This document shows, piece by piece, positions 1 to 13,259 of a stretch of 64,000 nucleotides of DNA. The stretch comes from Pholis gunnellus. Lineage: Eukaryota; Chordata; Actinopteri; Perciformes; Pholidae. Position 1 is the stretch's first letter; the number at the start of each line of letters is the position of its first letter. Below the pieces are notes generated by a model. That model searched no databases and had not been told where the DNA came from. It was given only the letters and a program-made list of their open reading frames with translations. A program made the position numbers and the translations under genes. The stretch covers positions 5,975,915-6,039,914 of the forward strand of contig OU342817.1 in assembly GCA_910591455.2 (NCBI GenBank), given 5' to 3'.

Positions 1-8
1 TGACTGCA

Positions 9-32
9 TGTGTGTGTGTGTGTGTGTGTGTG
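9..32. repeat. (TG)12 microsatellite
   Basis: Twelve uninterrupted TG units at the left edge of the window. Confidence 0.95.
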
Positions 33-469
33 TTGGTGGAAGGGGGGTTACAATGGGAGGCTGATGAAAGCGAGGGGGGTTTACGGAGATGGGCCATGAA
101 GCTGCTGTCCAGCTCATGCTTCAATTGTGCAGTAAAGATTCCCCAGCTGTCCTACGGATTAGCCCGCGTGCTTATGTGATTAGGATACATGGCACCGCGG
201 CTAGACCAGGCGCCTCTGACCCGGAGAATGTAGAATGAGATGAGATGGGAGGAAAAAGGATGGACGGGTGATGCTGCGGAGGTCGCCAACACGGGGCACC
301 CAACATAAGACCTGGGTTTGTGGACTGCATGAGAAGGGAAAATGAGCCTGTTGCCCATTGTAGGTATCAAAATCAGCGGAACGTTTTGTGACATAATAAG
401 AAAGATTCATTCTCGAAAACTGGCCCTGCTTTCCATGCTTCTAGTTTAGCATCAAATTATGCCAACGGG

Positions 470-700
470 ATCTCACAGAAATACGTGACATGACCAAGAC
501 CTCTTAACAGTGCAAACAACTTAACGTCGTGAGGTTTAGGAATGAAAAGATCGTAAATTTCGTTAAAAGAACTAGGTGTGTTGCATAACTTCTTACGTGG
601 CCTATCTAATTTAAAATCAACATTGACTTTTATTTTCACATGGAACATGAACACCGGTGTCCTGGTTGAAAGTCCAGGGTTTGACCCATTCATTCATCCA
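470..700. repeat. Dispersed repeat, family G, first copy
   Basis: This segment shares the exact 17-mer GACCTCTTAACAGTGCA (498-514) with 3941-3957, and further related pieces such as TCAACATTGA, followed in both by a block with GGGTTGAA or GGTTTGACC-like sequence. The region ends CCATTCATTCATCCATCC. It is a non-coding interspersed repeat. Confidence 0.5.
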
Positions 701-2389
701 TCCTACCTCCTCCATATGTGAATCAAAACAAACATCTGTTGAACCTGGGAATGTGTGTGTCCACCACGACAAAGGATGCTATTGACCACCACTTGGTTTC
801 AGTTTCAGTGCCAATGTGTAACTTTGACAAATGATGTGCCACCACAACGTAATGCATTATTATACGATTGTGATCATTTCAAGTATTTCTGTGTGATCGG
901 GCTGAATGAATATATCACATGTGTCATACATTATCAAGTCGAGTCATGCTTATGTGTCCTAACAGGTAAAGCATTTTCATTCTTTCAGCCAGAGGTTTGT
1001 CTTGTGAATGTCACAAGAAACACAACAAACTTGATGTCTTCTCTTCAAACAATCTTCACCATCATCAGAAACATACAGGCATTATTTCACAGCTCTGTGA
1101 TTTCCAAGGAAATTTGGAACAATCTACATCATTTGGGTCATTTGGTAAATAGAGACAGTGTTCAAGTTGTAAACTTCTAATTCATTTAATAATTAGTTGA
1201 TACAGTTCCAGTCTTTACGTCAGAGCTTAGCAGTTGAATATGCAAACATGTGTGTTCTCAACAGGCAAGCCTGCAGTTTGCCTGTATGCACACAAATTGT
1301 TACTATACAGAGAATTAAGTTTCCATAAATGATAAGATAATTCCTCGTATCTGCAATATCTTAATCACTTACCGCCAACTGAATTTGCATGTCATCTCCA
1401 AGTGGTTTCTCTGACACACTCTTGAGCCTATAGAGCTCTACAGAGTCTACATATGCAGCCTGCTAAAGTAATCTGCAACCCCTTAATTCACAGTTATGAA
1501 ATCTGCTTAAGTCCCATGAGGCATTCTTGGAATCCCATAGGACATTTATTAAAAACCATGCAATTTTGGTGTGATGTGATCTATGCTGATCATGAAAAAT
1601 GTCGAAACTAAATAAAAGCCAATACATGTACTAACTGTCTCGAATGGTAGTCCTAGGAATATATGCACAGTGGACTGCATAGGAAACCTTTAAAATGTGG
1701 GAAACATTGATGCTAACACAGGAAGAGGCAACACTTTTCCTCCTGCATCCTCTTACTAAAATGTGTTTCGTGTTGGCTTGGCAGAGCTCAGAATGACTGA
1801 CATGTGGAACGACAAACAGTGTGTGACAACACGCTGTGTGTGCGAGCGGCCCTGCAGCACCGAGCCCTGCACAGCTGCACATTGCCCGCTTGACTGTACC
1901 AGACGCTATGGCACGGGTTCAACAGTAACGCTGACCTCATGGGTCACAACCAGCGCTGCCTGCTAACTGAAGGCAGTGAAACCATCTCCATTGCCCATAA
2001 ATTAGGACAGTGTAACACAAATAGGTCGTAAAGCATACGGAAAGGCAACTCATTAATTCCCGACAAATTTGGTGTGGGAATATGAGCTCAGGAGACAGTA
2101 ATCCCATCCACAAATGCAAGTTTGCTTTAGCTGGATTCCCACCCTTGATGTTTTTGTCACAAGTATTCGCCAACTAAATTGAATCCCAAAGGATAGTGGG
2201 GTTTCGTTTAACAGAGAGGTACTTGAGGATTTGTCCCCGCAATCTCAACAAGTGTGGCTGGCTGCTTCAATAGGAGCCTCTCATAAGGACAGGAGAAAGG
2301 AAAGACCACATTGTCGTTGGGGGCGGGTCTCCATTTTGTGTGAATTTGGTCATTTGTTGGCCGAGGTCAGCTCCTGAAGATTAGTGGTG

Positions 2390-2423
<34 letters not shown>

Positions 2424-3940
2424 GTGGTGGGGTTGGGCTAAATTGTTAATCCATTGATTTAGCTGGAGTTAACACGCTGGCCAGGGTCCAACAGAGACTT
2501 AAGTCACAATTGGAGTGGGGCAGATATATTGAGAGGAGACGGTGGGAAAGTTGAAATGCTGCTTTTCTTTGACAAAAAGAAGGAATTTGAAGAGGAAATT
2601 GAAGCAACAGTCTGCGGTAGGTTGGTCAAAAAAGTCCTTCACTACTGTCTACACTACTGTGATTTGCATTTGCTAATATTTTGAAATTGTAAAAAGTAAA
2701 AAATACAGAGGAACTATTGACATATATAACAAAGCAGGCCCCATTTGAAGCTGAATTATTGAAAAGACAACACCCCAATCAAGTCCAAAAATCTTAAATA
2801 AATATTTCCCCTGGTAGCACACTGACAGAACAGTATTTCCTTGGCAATGTAAACATGAGACACATTGTCATCGTGCATGAAAATAGCGATGAATTATTTC
2901 ATTTTAAAGATAATGGAACAAGGGGGTGCATTGTCGAACATGTTGACCTGCAGACGGTTCCAGAGATTCTTGGAACATGTTAAAACAGGACAGTGAAAGC
3001 GTAACCGTCCAGGACAAAGAAACATTCCTTGTGTCAGTGATACTTGTGTTTTTTCACGTCCGTGTTTTCAATTATGTTAGCAGGCTTGTTGAGAGAGACA
3101 AGCAAGATTACCGTGGAAAAAAAAAACACTCATCATGCTAGACAGCTATTTACGGAGCTGCTGTAGCCTCGCAGGAATGGTCCTCCACCTTGACTTATTG
3201 AATTATGGAGAAGCTGTCGACAGGTTGAGCAACTGTCTCCTACTCTCTGTGTATCCTTACATTCACTTTACTCAACACGGCCCTGCAGCTGTCAGTGTCT
3301 GCTCCATTCCTTGACTGCAGCCAGCCAGGGTGGATGAGTGCACCTTGCAGGCTCAGATCTCAGTGACCTCAAGTCATTAGCATTCATCCTGTTCCTTAAA
3401 AAAACAGTCAAATTTTAGCCCAGTATTACTAGGAAGTTAAAAAAAAAAGTTCCATATTGGATGATTTTGTAACTATAGATTGACATCCAACACCAACATT
3501 CATTTCAGAAAGTAGTGGGCTCTCTCTGTACAGAACTAGAGACTTTAGGGCGTCGAGGTCATTGTGGTGGATGGGCGTGTTGTTCATCAACCTTTCATGC
3601 AGGAGACGGGAGTTCACATCTTGTCACAGACCTAGAAATAATGGCTGCCTTTTTATTAACTGTAACCACCATCTTCCTCTAACCTTAACAATACCGTGGT
3701 TGCCAGATACTAGGGAGAATTTAAAAAAGAGAGAAAAGACAGAAACTGACTAGAGTTATGTCAAAACCCCAAGATATTCAGTTTACAATGTTAAAAAAAA
3801 CAATGTGAAGAAGCAAATGTTTACATTTGAGAAGTGGAAATTAGCAAATGTTAAGCTGAAACAATCAATCAATTACAAAAAATCTTGTTTGAATGAATTT
3901 CTGTTGATCGTTTAGATTGTTTAGACTATAAATGACCACC
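700..3940. other. Non-coding interval without recognisable genes
   Basis: Between the two family G copies I see only the TG microsatellite near 2.4 kb. The longest open frame (755-1180, plus, 141 codons) has no protein-like motif and no splice context. Confidence 0.6.
2391..2426. repeat. Interrupted (TG)n microsatellite
   Basis: TG units with one TT interruption at about 2,403. Confidence 0.95.
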
Positions 3941-4400
3941 GACCTCTTAACAGTGCATTACATGCTCTTGCACCATGGAAACAGTGACAATGGAAAGTCA
4001 ATTCAGATCCTTTGTCCTGGGAGAAACACAAATTTCCGGTCTCAATAGAAATACGTTTAATTTAAATCCACGTGCGATGTCAGGGTTGAATTACGGGTCA
4101 GACTTTGACCGAGGAGTCCGGTGTTTCTGTCCCGTGTGAATCCAAAAGTCAACATTGAGTTATTTTAAATGATGTAGGCTACGTAAGTCAAGCGACGTAA
4201 CTAATGTAGGCTACTAATTGTAACCCAAACCATGATCCTGTCTTTCCTAAGACTTAACGAGTGATTTTGTTGCCGAAACATAAATTGTTTCCGTGGTAGC
4301 AGCATGTAAATTATCTGGCACGTCATTTTAAGAGGTCGTTTGCATTTCACCTTTTTCTGTGAGATCACGTTGTCTAGACTGGACGTGGGGATATGTTGCA
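3941..4400. repeat. Dispersed repeat, family G, second copy
   Basis: It carries the same 17-mer at 3941-3957, AAAAGTCAACATTGAG near 4,146 and a reversed TGTGAGATC block near 4,359 that corresponds to GATCTCACA near 470. Partial inversion suggests two nested or rearranged copies. No coding capacity. Confidence 0.45.
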
Positions 4401-7380
4401 TCTTGGCAATACATTTGTGTTTTCAAAATCGCAATAGTTACTGGCCTAAGCAGGTGCTACATTGTGCTTTGATTTATCCAAAAGTCAGTGCAATATCTCA
4501 GACAGTACAACTGAGATTCTGAGTGGAACAGAATAATCTACTGTGTGGAGTCTGCCAGTTTAGAAAGCTTATTAAACATTGTGCTGATGCATGCAAGCTA
4601 TTACTGTACCACCTGTTGGTCCAGCCAAAGAATACAAATAGTTATAAAACAGGTGTGTTTTCCGTAAAATGACCTCTGACATTTGAGTTAAATACACTAG
4701 TATTAGTAATGTGTGGTGTGAGAGTGCACAGCTGTCTATTGACACTTTGCTGAGCTTTCCTTTCTTGAGCAGTTTGTTGTTCCAGGTTTGTTGTTCTAAA
4801 GAACAGTACATTTCTTACACTGTATTCCTGCAGAACTTACAGGGCTTTAAAGTAAAACTAAAAGAGAAACTGAATAGCATTTTATTGAAAAAGCATGTTA
4901 GGTCACTGTTTTTGAAAGAGTTTTTTCATATTAAAAGCACCTTTTAAGAGTATTCAGTTCCAGTTGACTCACGAGAACCTTTGGGTGGCTAATATGCGGT
5001 ATATATGCAAAAGCAGAATGCATGCTGAGTTTATTGGGGTTTAAAAATTGGAGGTCATTAAAATGTAAGCACGCAGTTCAAGTTTTGATTATTTCTACTT
5101 GTAGCGAGCTCTGAGCTGTGACTACAGGCAATAATGACGTCACTGGTGAAGAGGGTGGCTTGCGAGGACCAAGCCCATGGACCACATCCAGAAACACTGT
5201 AACCTTGTATCGAAGCAGAATGGAGGTGTTCAGTTTCTTCCAAGTTGACAATGCCTCTGCCAAAATGGCTAATTCATGTGAAACTGGGTCTGCCACCTTC
5301 CTGGCTTCCCCCCGCCGAGCCCCAAACCACACACTCGGTGACAGGTATCAGCTGGTTATGCAGTAAGTGAAGCTGAGCACGGCAGCCTCTGCAGACCAGA
5401 CCGAGGAGCGTGGCCCTGCTGGGCAGGAGGGAAAGGTGTGGCTATCAGATGTTGTCTTGTTAACTGGGAATATCCGGCAGCGGAGACCATTACAGATTAA
5501 TGTGCAGCAGGTGTTGGGTGTCTAGACTAGCAGAGTACACTCGCTGAGTAATTCAAAGTGCAGGTGCATCTTGGGCCATTGCCAGCATGTAGGTCTGCTG
5601 TAATGCTTCTAGCGGTATGACATCTCACTTTCAGGGCTCGACGTATTACATAAAATGCCTCTGAGCTCTGATGAAAAACACGGTGCCCGAGGAATGCCAT
5701 GTTTGCTTGTAAAACATCTCTCAGCCATTGCAGGGCTTTTGTTTCTTTTACCTTGACAGCTATTAATGTTATTTCATAAGTTCAGTTTTTGGCTTGTTGA
5801 AGTGATATAAAATGACTTGGCAAGAAGTCTGGAATAAAACCCTTCTGACTTTGTCCACTTAATCATAAAAACCTGGTGGGTTTGGCTTCCTGTGTTGACA
5901 TAGAGCGGTCGGAGCCAAGAAATACAATCAAATGTTCTTGAAGTCGTGGTGGGCAACACAGACAGGATAATATCAGCATACATCCAAGGATATGGTTTGA
6001 AGTTACTGTCTCATACTAATGGTGACTGAGGTGTTAGTGAAGTCTGGACAGATTGGGGATCATTTTTCTATTTTACTAGGGGTTGATTACTAAAAAAACA
6101 ACATTTAGCAATCATATATCTCTTTGAGTTTATAGTCCCAGTGCTAATTGATTCATGTATTTGCTGCTTTTTGTAGACCTAAAAAAACAATTATTGAATC
6201 CAAAAGTTTATTACACGATTTGTAATCTTAGAGTAAGAGTTATTTATAACTGCAAGAAAAACTAATTTTTCAAATCTGTTTTAAACAAAAAGGTAAAATT
6301 GAATGTGCATGCATTGCTACATGGTCAATTGATCAATAAGTGAGCAATATCCGATCTGATCTGGGTTAAATTTACTGTTGCTGTAACTGTGATGCCTGTT
6401 TTATTCCCTGACCTGTTTGGCTGCTCTTGGCTCGAGGCCCTCGCTGGCTATCAGTCTCCAGGGCTAAGAGGATAATGTGTTAGCTGATATCTTAGCTCAG
6501 TGTGGTGCTGAAATGGGAAAAGGGGGAGTTTGGAGGAGGTAATGATGGACCACTTTGGTTTCTCCTGAGAAATAGGAATTCAGGCCCAATCTCAGAGGGT
6601 CTTGACTGCATGTACACAGAAGCGAACGCGATGGTTTCCAGCACACTGACATTGTTTCTATAATATCTCTGCGAGTTTGCTGCTCGGCTGCAACAGAACA
6701 TTTCCAGTGTTTTTTTTTCTTTTCTTATTTGGGGATTCATATCAAGAGATGAACATTGCTGTAAAATGATGGTGTTGGAAATCAGATGCATTGTTTTGTT
6801 CCAGATAAAAAAATCGGAGAAGGAAACCATATTGGTTGTGTTTTTTATGGCTGAGATGAGACTTCAGCACACTGCCTGTGTGGGGCGAAATGAGTGCGGA
6901 CGCGGTGCCAGGCGAGGGTCCTCTTTCTCTCCTCACACTGAGCCTCTCCAGTCATGGATCACAGAGCTGGAGAAGCAGCTAATAGCTCTTTCTAGCTGGG
7001 CCTGTGCTAAATACTCCCTCCACTAAAATTATTCCTCTGGGAATCAATGGGCCCATTCTTTTGTGAGCTGTAGTTTGCTTGATGGTCCCAACCTCAATGT
7101 GAAACATTAGACAGCAATGGGGAAAACATAAAACATAATACTTGTGTGACCAGCTTGTCATTGGCTCTTCAGTGGCTGTGTTAAGAATTTTGCCCAAGAT
7201 AGTAGATTCAGCGAGGGAGAGGCTAGTGAGGGCAACAAGCTCCCCACAGATCGAATTGCAGCGCTGATGGACAGAGAAGGAAGGGCTTTCGATGGGTATC
7301 ACTGTAAATATTTTGGGTGCCTTTTTCGCTGAAATATAAACACGCAATATTTAATTCCAAAGTAACGCTGTAGCCATGCT
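4400..7380. other. Non-coding interval, nothing identified
   Basis: AT-rich unique-looking sequence with short chance frames only. No repeat family or promoter-like island stood out. Confidence 0.55.
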
Positions 7381-8340
7381 AGAGCCAGGGATCTGGGGAT
7401 GGCAATGTTGGTCGGTCAGCCGGTCCGTCCGGTTCAGAGTGAAATATCTTAAAAACTATTTAATTTATTGCAATGGAATTTGGTAGAGATATTCATGATC
7501 CCCAGAGGATTTATCGTAACAAATTTGGTAATCCTCTAGTGCCACCACATGGTTCACATTTTTTGTTTCGAGCAAAATTTCTCAACAAATGTTGGATGAC
7601 TTGCCATAAAAGTTGCACATGTTTACATATATGTTGTGCCCCCTTAAGATGAATTCCCCCCTCACTAGGCCCTTCCCCCCCTCAGTTACTGTTGAAAGGC
7701 CTTTCAAGTTTTCGCACCCAGCATGTCAATATGGTGTTAGTGAGAAATATTCCAAAAGAAATTGTTCTGAAATATCATAGATAAGTAGACAGAAAACGAC
7801 TACAATATGCAGGAACAACAACGATGTTCCTGCACAGCAGGTTCACTCAATATTTTGTGTTTTTTAAAGCTAAGTTAATGTTTAGCAATGACTCCCTTAT
7901 AGCTTTCATTATCTAATATAAAATGAAATTATCCTGCTTTTCCATTTGTTTAAAGCACGCCAGGATATTGTTTGCACACCGTGGGCTTGATACATTGGAT
8001 CTCATAAATTAATAATAATTAATACTCAAATGCCTTGGTTTGCTAACATGCTAAGCTAGCAAACGTTATTAGCATCCTACCTTGGAGCAAACAAAAGTTT
8101 TTGTTTATTTTCGTCTTCCTCACTTGTTAATCCATGCAACTTCTGCAACTTCTCACCTTTTACTCCACTTACTTTCAAAAACAAATACTCATCAGCCTCA
8201 TTGAAGATGTTGAACATGGTAAACATTATACCCGTTAAAATCAGTGTGTTAGCATTATCACTGTGAGCATATTAGCATGCTAATATTAGCCTTTAGCTTT
8301 TTTTTTTAGCTCATAGCTGAAGAGCTGTAGACTCTTCTCT
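7381..8340. repeat. Nested dispersed repeat: family A copy interrupted by family C
   Basis: The left part (7,395-7,640) has the pattern GAAATATCTTAAAAACTATT, then AATTTGGTAGAGATATTCAT and a CCCCAGAGGAT block. The right part (8,200-8,335) has GAACATGGTAAACATTATACC, GTGAGCATATTAGCATGCTA and GCTGTAGACTCTT. These belong in this order to one common teleost repeat. Between them, from about 7,650 to 8,000, lies a different sequence starting TTCCCCCCCTCAGTTACTGTTG, which has a related copy near 25,670. The arrangement shows a later insertion into an older repeat. No coding capacity is seen. Confidence 0.6.
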
Positions 8341-11300
8341 TCTCGTCTTGTTGAAATATTTAAATTATGACTTTTTGTTATAAATTATCCAGTACATGGT
8401 ATGAAACACACCGGCCATTGAGGTCACATTCCCTTTTTGTACAGTGTGGTCGGAGCTAGCACCTTGAGATCAAGGATCAAAGATGAACCACAGTCTTTTC
8501 GTCTGCATCCCCTTTTTTTGATTGAGATCCACAAAAATGTCTGACATCTAAAATGGAGTGAAGCATTTAGTGGAAAAACAAACATCTCTATTTCAGTTCT
8601 TTATAATGTTCATCATGTCTTCTCTTGAAGTCACTTTTCATCTTCCAGTAATTGTTTCTTTCATTCAAACCACAGGGATCACTATATCCTTCACCCAAAG
8701 AGTTTAGCCCAGCCCTTGACCACAACATCTCCGCTGTCTCGCCACAATAACCTATTGGTTACTTACTCACCCATAACTCTACACTGCCAGGATTTCTGGG
8801 GTCTTTGGCTTCCCATATCAATTATCACAGATCTGCTCAGACTTTCCCAGCTGATGACGGGAGCCATCTTTGTACTCAGAGCATCCAAAAACACATCACA
8901 CGTCATCAGCGAGCCTCATGGCATCCATGAATTGCATAATATAAAGCAATGCATGGTGATGCAACAACAAGATCAGGCATTTAGAATTTCTCAAGAGAAT
9001 GCAAAACTCGCGCGGAGTGGCACAGTACAAAAATTAAGCAGATTTAGACTCAAGTGTTCACGGCAGACCAGCAGAGTAAAGTACCCAAATCAGCTTAATG
9101 TGGCTAAGCCTAAATATTTATAAAATCAGTTGTAATGGGCTATTCCCCTGGCAGTACCATCCTGTTCAGTGTCACTGTGGCCATAAGCTGGAAAATTGTG
9201 ACTGTTTATGTCCAATATTAGCTTTTACTGATCACATTTTTTTTTTTTTTATGAAATTTGTCAAACTGATCTTGAACTTGTCCACAAATATAAGGCATGG
9301 AAACCAATTTAAAACTGTTTATTGGTTTTGGTCATAATAAGTGTGTAAATGTAGTCTGGATCTGCCTCACGTTCATAATGTTCCCCAGCCTGTGCCAGAC
9401 CACTGCTCAGCTTGTCTATTTGGTTACTATTACTGAGCCTTTGTTTGTACTTCAATGGAAGCTGATATGAGTTGTAAGAGGAGCCTGTTGCTACAAGAGT
9501 CTCTGCAAAGGTCAAACATGGTGGTTTGTTTTTTCTTGGATTCCCTTGGGATGCCGAGTGAATAACTTAAAGGCTTTTTTACCTGTAGGCAATAAGGAGA
9601 AACAGCACCCCTGCCAGTTGGTCAATTAGAGACAAACATGTCTTTATGGACCTGCCAGATTGGGAAGTGTAAACATTTCATAACAATGGCTAAAATGGAG
9701 GAGGAGAGAGAAACGAGATTAAGGAGAGATGGCTTGATCTTTATCACATACTTTTCACAGTCATGTTCCAATAGCAAACAGGTAATATTGTGATTTTATG
9801 AAAGGTATTGATTGTGCAATTGGGATGACAAAGATATAGACGGAGGGATTACCAGAGAACTGAACCTGTGTCAATTGGTCTATTAATATTCTGCAGGTGT
9901 GGCTGCGTGTGCCAAGAGTGCACTGACTCCACCGAGTCGGCCTCTACCGAGCAACATCATCAAATGGAGACCTTCTCTCAGCGGTGTACTGTAGCATGGC
10001 AAAGAGCCAAGAATGCATGCCTTTTCCTTACTTTCTTCTGCATTTAGATAAGTGCGTGTCGCATGGGACATTACTTATTTGTCCGTCACGTCAGGCCTGA
10101 GAGTGACGAGAGGTACATTCGGAATGTTAAGTGCTGCGTATCAGAGAACATCAAAGAATGCAGCGAGCCCCGGGGAGCCCGTAAAATTAATGATCCAGAT
10201 TGACTCCTGCACAAAACAAAGAGAGGAGAGAATAGGCTGCTGTATGAGGAAGGTCACAGTTCATTTTCCTGTGTGTTTTACAATCTGCTGAACCATAATG
10301 TTTCACCTATTTAAAATGGGCAGGCTTTGCGTCCTGGATGTGGCGTCAGCTTCGGAAGAATCTAGGCACCTGCCAAGGAAATGAGAACTGCTTTGATTTC
10401 ATATTGGCTTACCAGGAGGACAATTAAAAGGACATGTTGCAAATCCATTTTCAAGAATCCTACTTTATTTTGTCTGCCTCCAAACACCTTTTGTATAGAC
10501 AGATGTTAATTTAAAATGCTTTTTTGCTCAACTTTATGTGCGAGGTAATGCCAAACGGATTCTACCAATCTGTATAACAGAGTCCGTTTAGAAAAGTGCC
10601 TGATCAAAAAGTTTGTCAGAGACTTCTCTCATGATTCCACTGATTTGCTTTCAGTGACATTAAGGACCAATGAGGTCAGTCTCTGTGGTTGTTTGTATTG
10701 CAGTGTATTCCAAAAAGCTCCTCTCATGCCAATCTAAGTGTAAACCTGGCCAACACACATGTCAATTTCTCTGAGAGAGAGAAATTGTTTCTGTTACTGA
10801 ATAACTTAGTTGCGAAAACAAATGTACTGTAGTGAAAAACATCCAAATCCAAACAGCTGGCCAGATGCTTCTGTGGTGCCTGAGAGCCGCTCGCGTCCAT
10901 GGTGACAATCTCTGCCCACCGAGCAACAGAGAAAAGCCAGAAAAGCTACTTCCTGGGGGAGCTGTAGCGCCACTGGCGCCTGAATGAGAGTGATATAAAT
11001 CCCGGCTGCTTTGAAAATAATTAGCGCGGGGATCAAGGCTAGCAAGGCAGTCTCCCCGGCCTGGCGCTGAAGAGGAGACAGGTGCCACCAGTGGCTTAAG
11101 CCGCTGGAGCTGCACCCTTGTAGCACAGAGCAGGCGCAGGCTGGGAGAAAGAATGCCAACCTCGATTAAACAAAAGAAAGAGCCCCACTGGTCAGGCAGC
11201 TCTTTTTCCTTTTTTTTTGGTGCTCCAGCAGCACGTATTTTAGGACTGTGGGAGGCTGCTGGCTGTGGGATTTGTATGGGTCTTGGAAGAGAAAGCGGCA

Positions 11301-12817
11301 AGAGAATTAGGTTTTAGGGGTGGGATGTTTGTGTCCACCCCTGTGACCTGACCATTGAACTGACCCCCTGGTATGATGAAAGCTTTGTTTATATTAGGCC
11401 AATATCTACAGACAGCAGTGGAGTCCAATGCAAATAGATGATGAGGAGATTGGAGGAATAGAAGACTTTCCAAATAACAAAACAAAATCCTGAGTACCGG
11501 GCTCAAATGGAGATTAGTCAGATAGGTCATAAGAAAACAAAACAAGAAGACCTCAGTATGAAAACTGTGTGAGGGGCTGCCTACTTTCCGAAACAGACAA
11601 TCCAACGATCTTGCCTGTTTCCTGCAGCAATGGGCCAGGTGTGAAACTACTTCTCTCACTTTTTGTGCATAAAACTAAGTGCAACACCATAAAGAGGAGA
11701 ATGTATGTTACCCCTATTAAGTCATCTCATCGAGATTACAAAGACACCGAAAAGAGACAGGGGTCTTGCAGAGAGATCAGGAAGGCAGTTTGATGCAGGA
11801 GGAGGCAATGATGCCAGGATCTTCAGCCTGGAATTAAGTTTGGGCATTCGGAACAGGTATAAAACAGATGTTCTTCAAACGAAAAGTTTGAACGAACTAC
11901 TTAATTTCAAGCAGCCTAAACGCTTAATTCTACTAATGCTTAAATGCTCTAAGGTTTATTTGATGTCAATTGAGTTCAAAATAATAAAAAAAGTAATAAA
12001 TTATGATTTAATGAGAGAAAAAGGGATTACTGTACTTTAAATGCATGGTTATTGACTTTGATATGCCGTTAGTAATTTACGGATTGATTTACGACATCCA
12101 TCCATTCACATTTTCCTACGACTGACATGTTTTGAAGGAGCCAGCACCTCAAAAGTGAGCTAAAGTGACCACGTCTTCCCAGTTTGGTTCCGACTTGTAA
12201 CAGAGCTTCCCACGTCTGCTTACCCTCATGGAAATTATTATTTTTCCCTCACAGCTTTGGAGTATGCGGGGAGACTGTCAGTCATTGTCCAGACAGATGA
12301 CACAGGACCATCATTTTCCACTTTCAAGAAGCGTGGGGATCCCTGGCCGTGCTCACCGGGAGGACAGGAAGGAAAAACAGGATGAGGGGCAATTCCCTCA
12401 ACAAAGCGAAGGCTCCCAGGTTGGAACTGGGGATCCCCTCGCTGGTCTGACTCTTGGTGTTCAGTGTTGGAGAACCAGAGAGTTGAGACGTTCCCATGTC
12501 ATATTTTCTATTGTCTTTTGCACTTGGGTCAGGGATTCTCTTTCCGTCCCATGTTGGCGGCGATACCACTGCTGCCAGAGTTACTGCGGTTTGGGGGGAG
12601 ACAGCTGTCCTTTAACTGGAGAAGCCAGGTTCAAGCCCTGGTTTTGGCAAACAACCACCATGCTGCAGAGTCCTTGAGGATGACACTTAATCCTCTGTTG
12701 CTGACTCTGCACATTGACCTCCCTGTGAGGAGGGGCAAGAACAAAGAAAACTCAGGGTTTTTGTCCCATTTGTCATTTTCTTGGGACTTACACCTGGTTA
12801 CTGAATGGCTTAGTAAC
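8340..12817. other. Non-coding interval with one GC-richer island
   Basis: It includes a GC-richer patch at about 10,930-11,150 with GTAGCGCCACTGGCGCC, ATAATTAGCGCGG and TGGCGCTGAAG. This departs from the AT-rich surroundings and might be a conserved enhancer. The 179-codon minus-strand frame across it (10762-11301) looks like a by-product of composition. Confidence 0.5.
10763..10787. repeat. Perfect 10-bp inverted repeat
   Basis: CAATTTCTCT (10763-10772), loop GAGAG, AGAGAAATTG (10778-10787). A small, purine/pyrimidine-skewed hairpin with no neighbouring gene. Confidence 0.7.
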
Positions 12818-13259
12818 AGTGGTAGAAAGTCACTGTACAGTACAATGTGTTTCCCTTTTAAGCTGCTTTAGTTGTAATCCAAAATATTCAAGAGTGGCAT
12901 ATTGCACTTTTTACTCAGCTTTACACAGATTCACATTTTCTCTACAATACAAATGATAAGTTTATAAATTATGATGAATTCTTATAGATTGAACTACCAA
13001 CAGAATGTAAAGTAGTGCAAATAAGCTTCACCATGACTTAAACATGATCATGCTTCTCTTATTCAAATGCTTTAATAATAATATATATTAATAATAATAA
13101 CGCTCTGAAAGGGGTCTTTTGCATTATAAGTATTATTTTTGATAAATTCATTCGGTTGCTAATATTTCTGTACTTTTGTACAGGACTTTTACTAGTAATG
13201 GAGTATTTTAACAGTGTGGTATTGCTACTTTTGCTTTAGTAAAGAGCCCTTCACCACTG
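12818..13259. mobile_element. Short non-autonomous DNA element with CAGTGGT terminal inverted repeats
   Basis: The segment opens with CAGTGGTAGAAAGT and closes with CTTCACCACTG, so CAGTGGT and ACCACTG form terminal inverted repeats. Internally it shows the features of a very common percomorph dispersed element: repeated stretches related to TGTACTTTTAC, the ATGATAAGTTTATAAATTATGATG block, a run of AATAATAATA, and AGGACTTTTACTAGTAATGGAGTATTTT near the end. It has no coding capacity. The length of about 440 bases and the TIRs suggest a MITE-like element. Confidence 0.75.

Noticed and set aside
755..1180. Plus-strand open frame of 141 codons
   Set aside because: It starts at a non-ATG codon, has no recognisable motif, and no splice or promoter context.
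8716..9123. Plus-strand open frame of 135 codons
   Set aside because: No protein-like motif or supporting signals; length is within chance for 64 kb.
10762..11301. Longest minus-strand open frame outside the known genes (179 codons)
   Set aside because: Its translation is Ser/Pro/Leu-rich without domains, it has a second overlapping open frame on the same strand, and it coincides with a GC-rich patch that lowers stop frequency.
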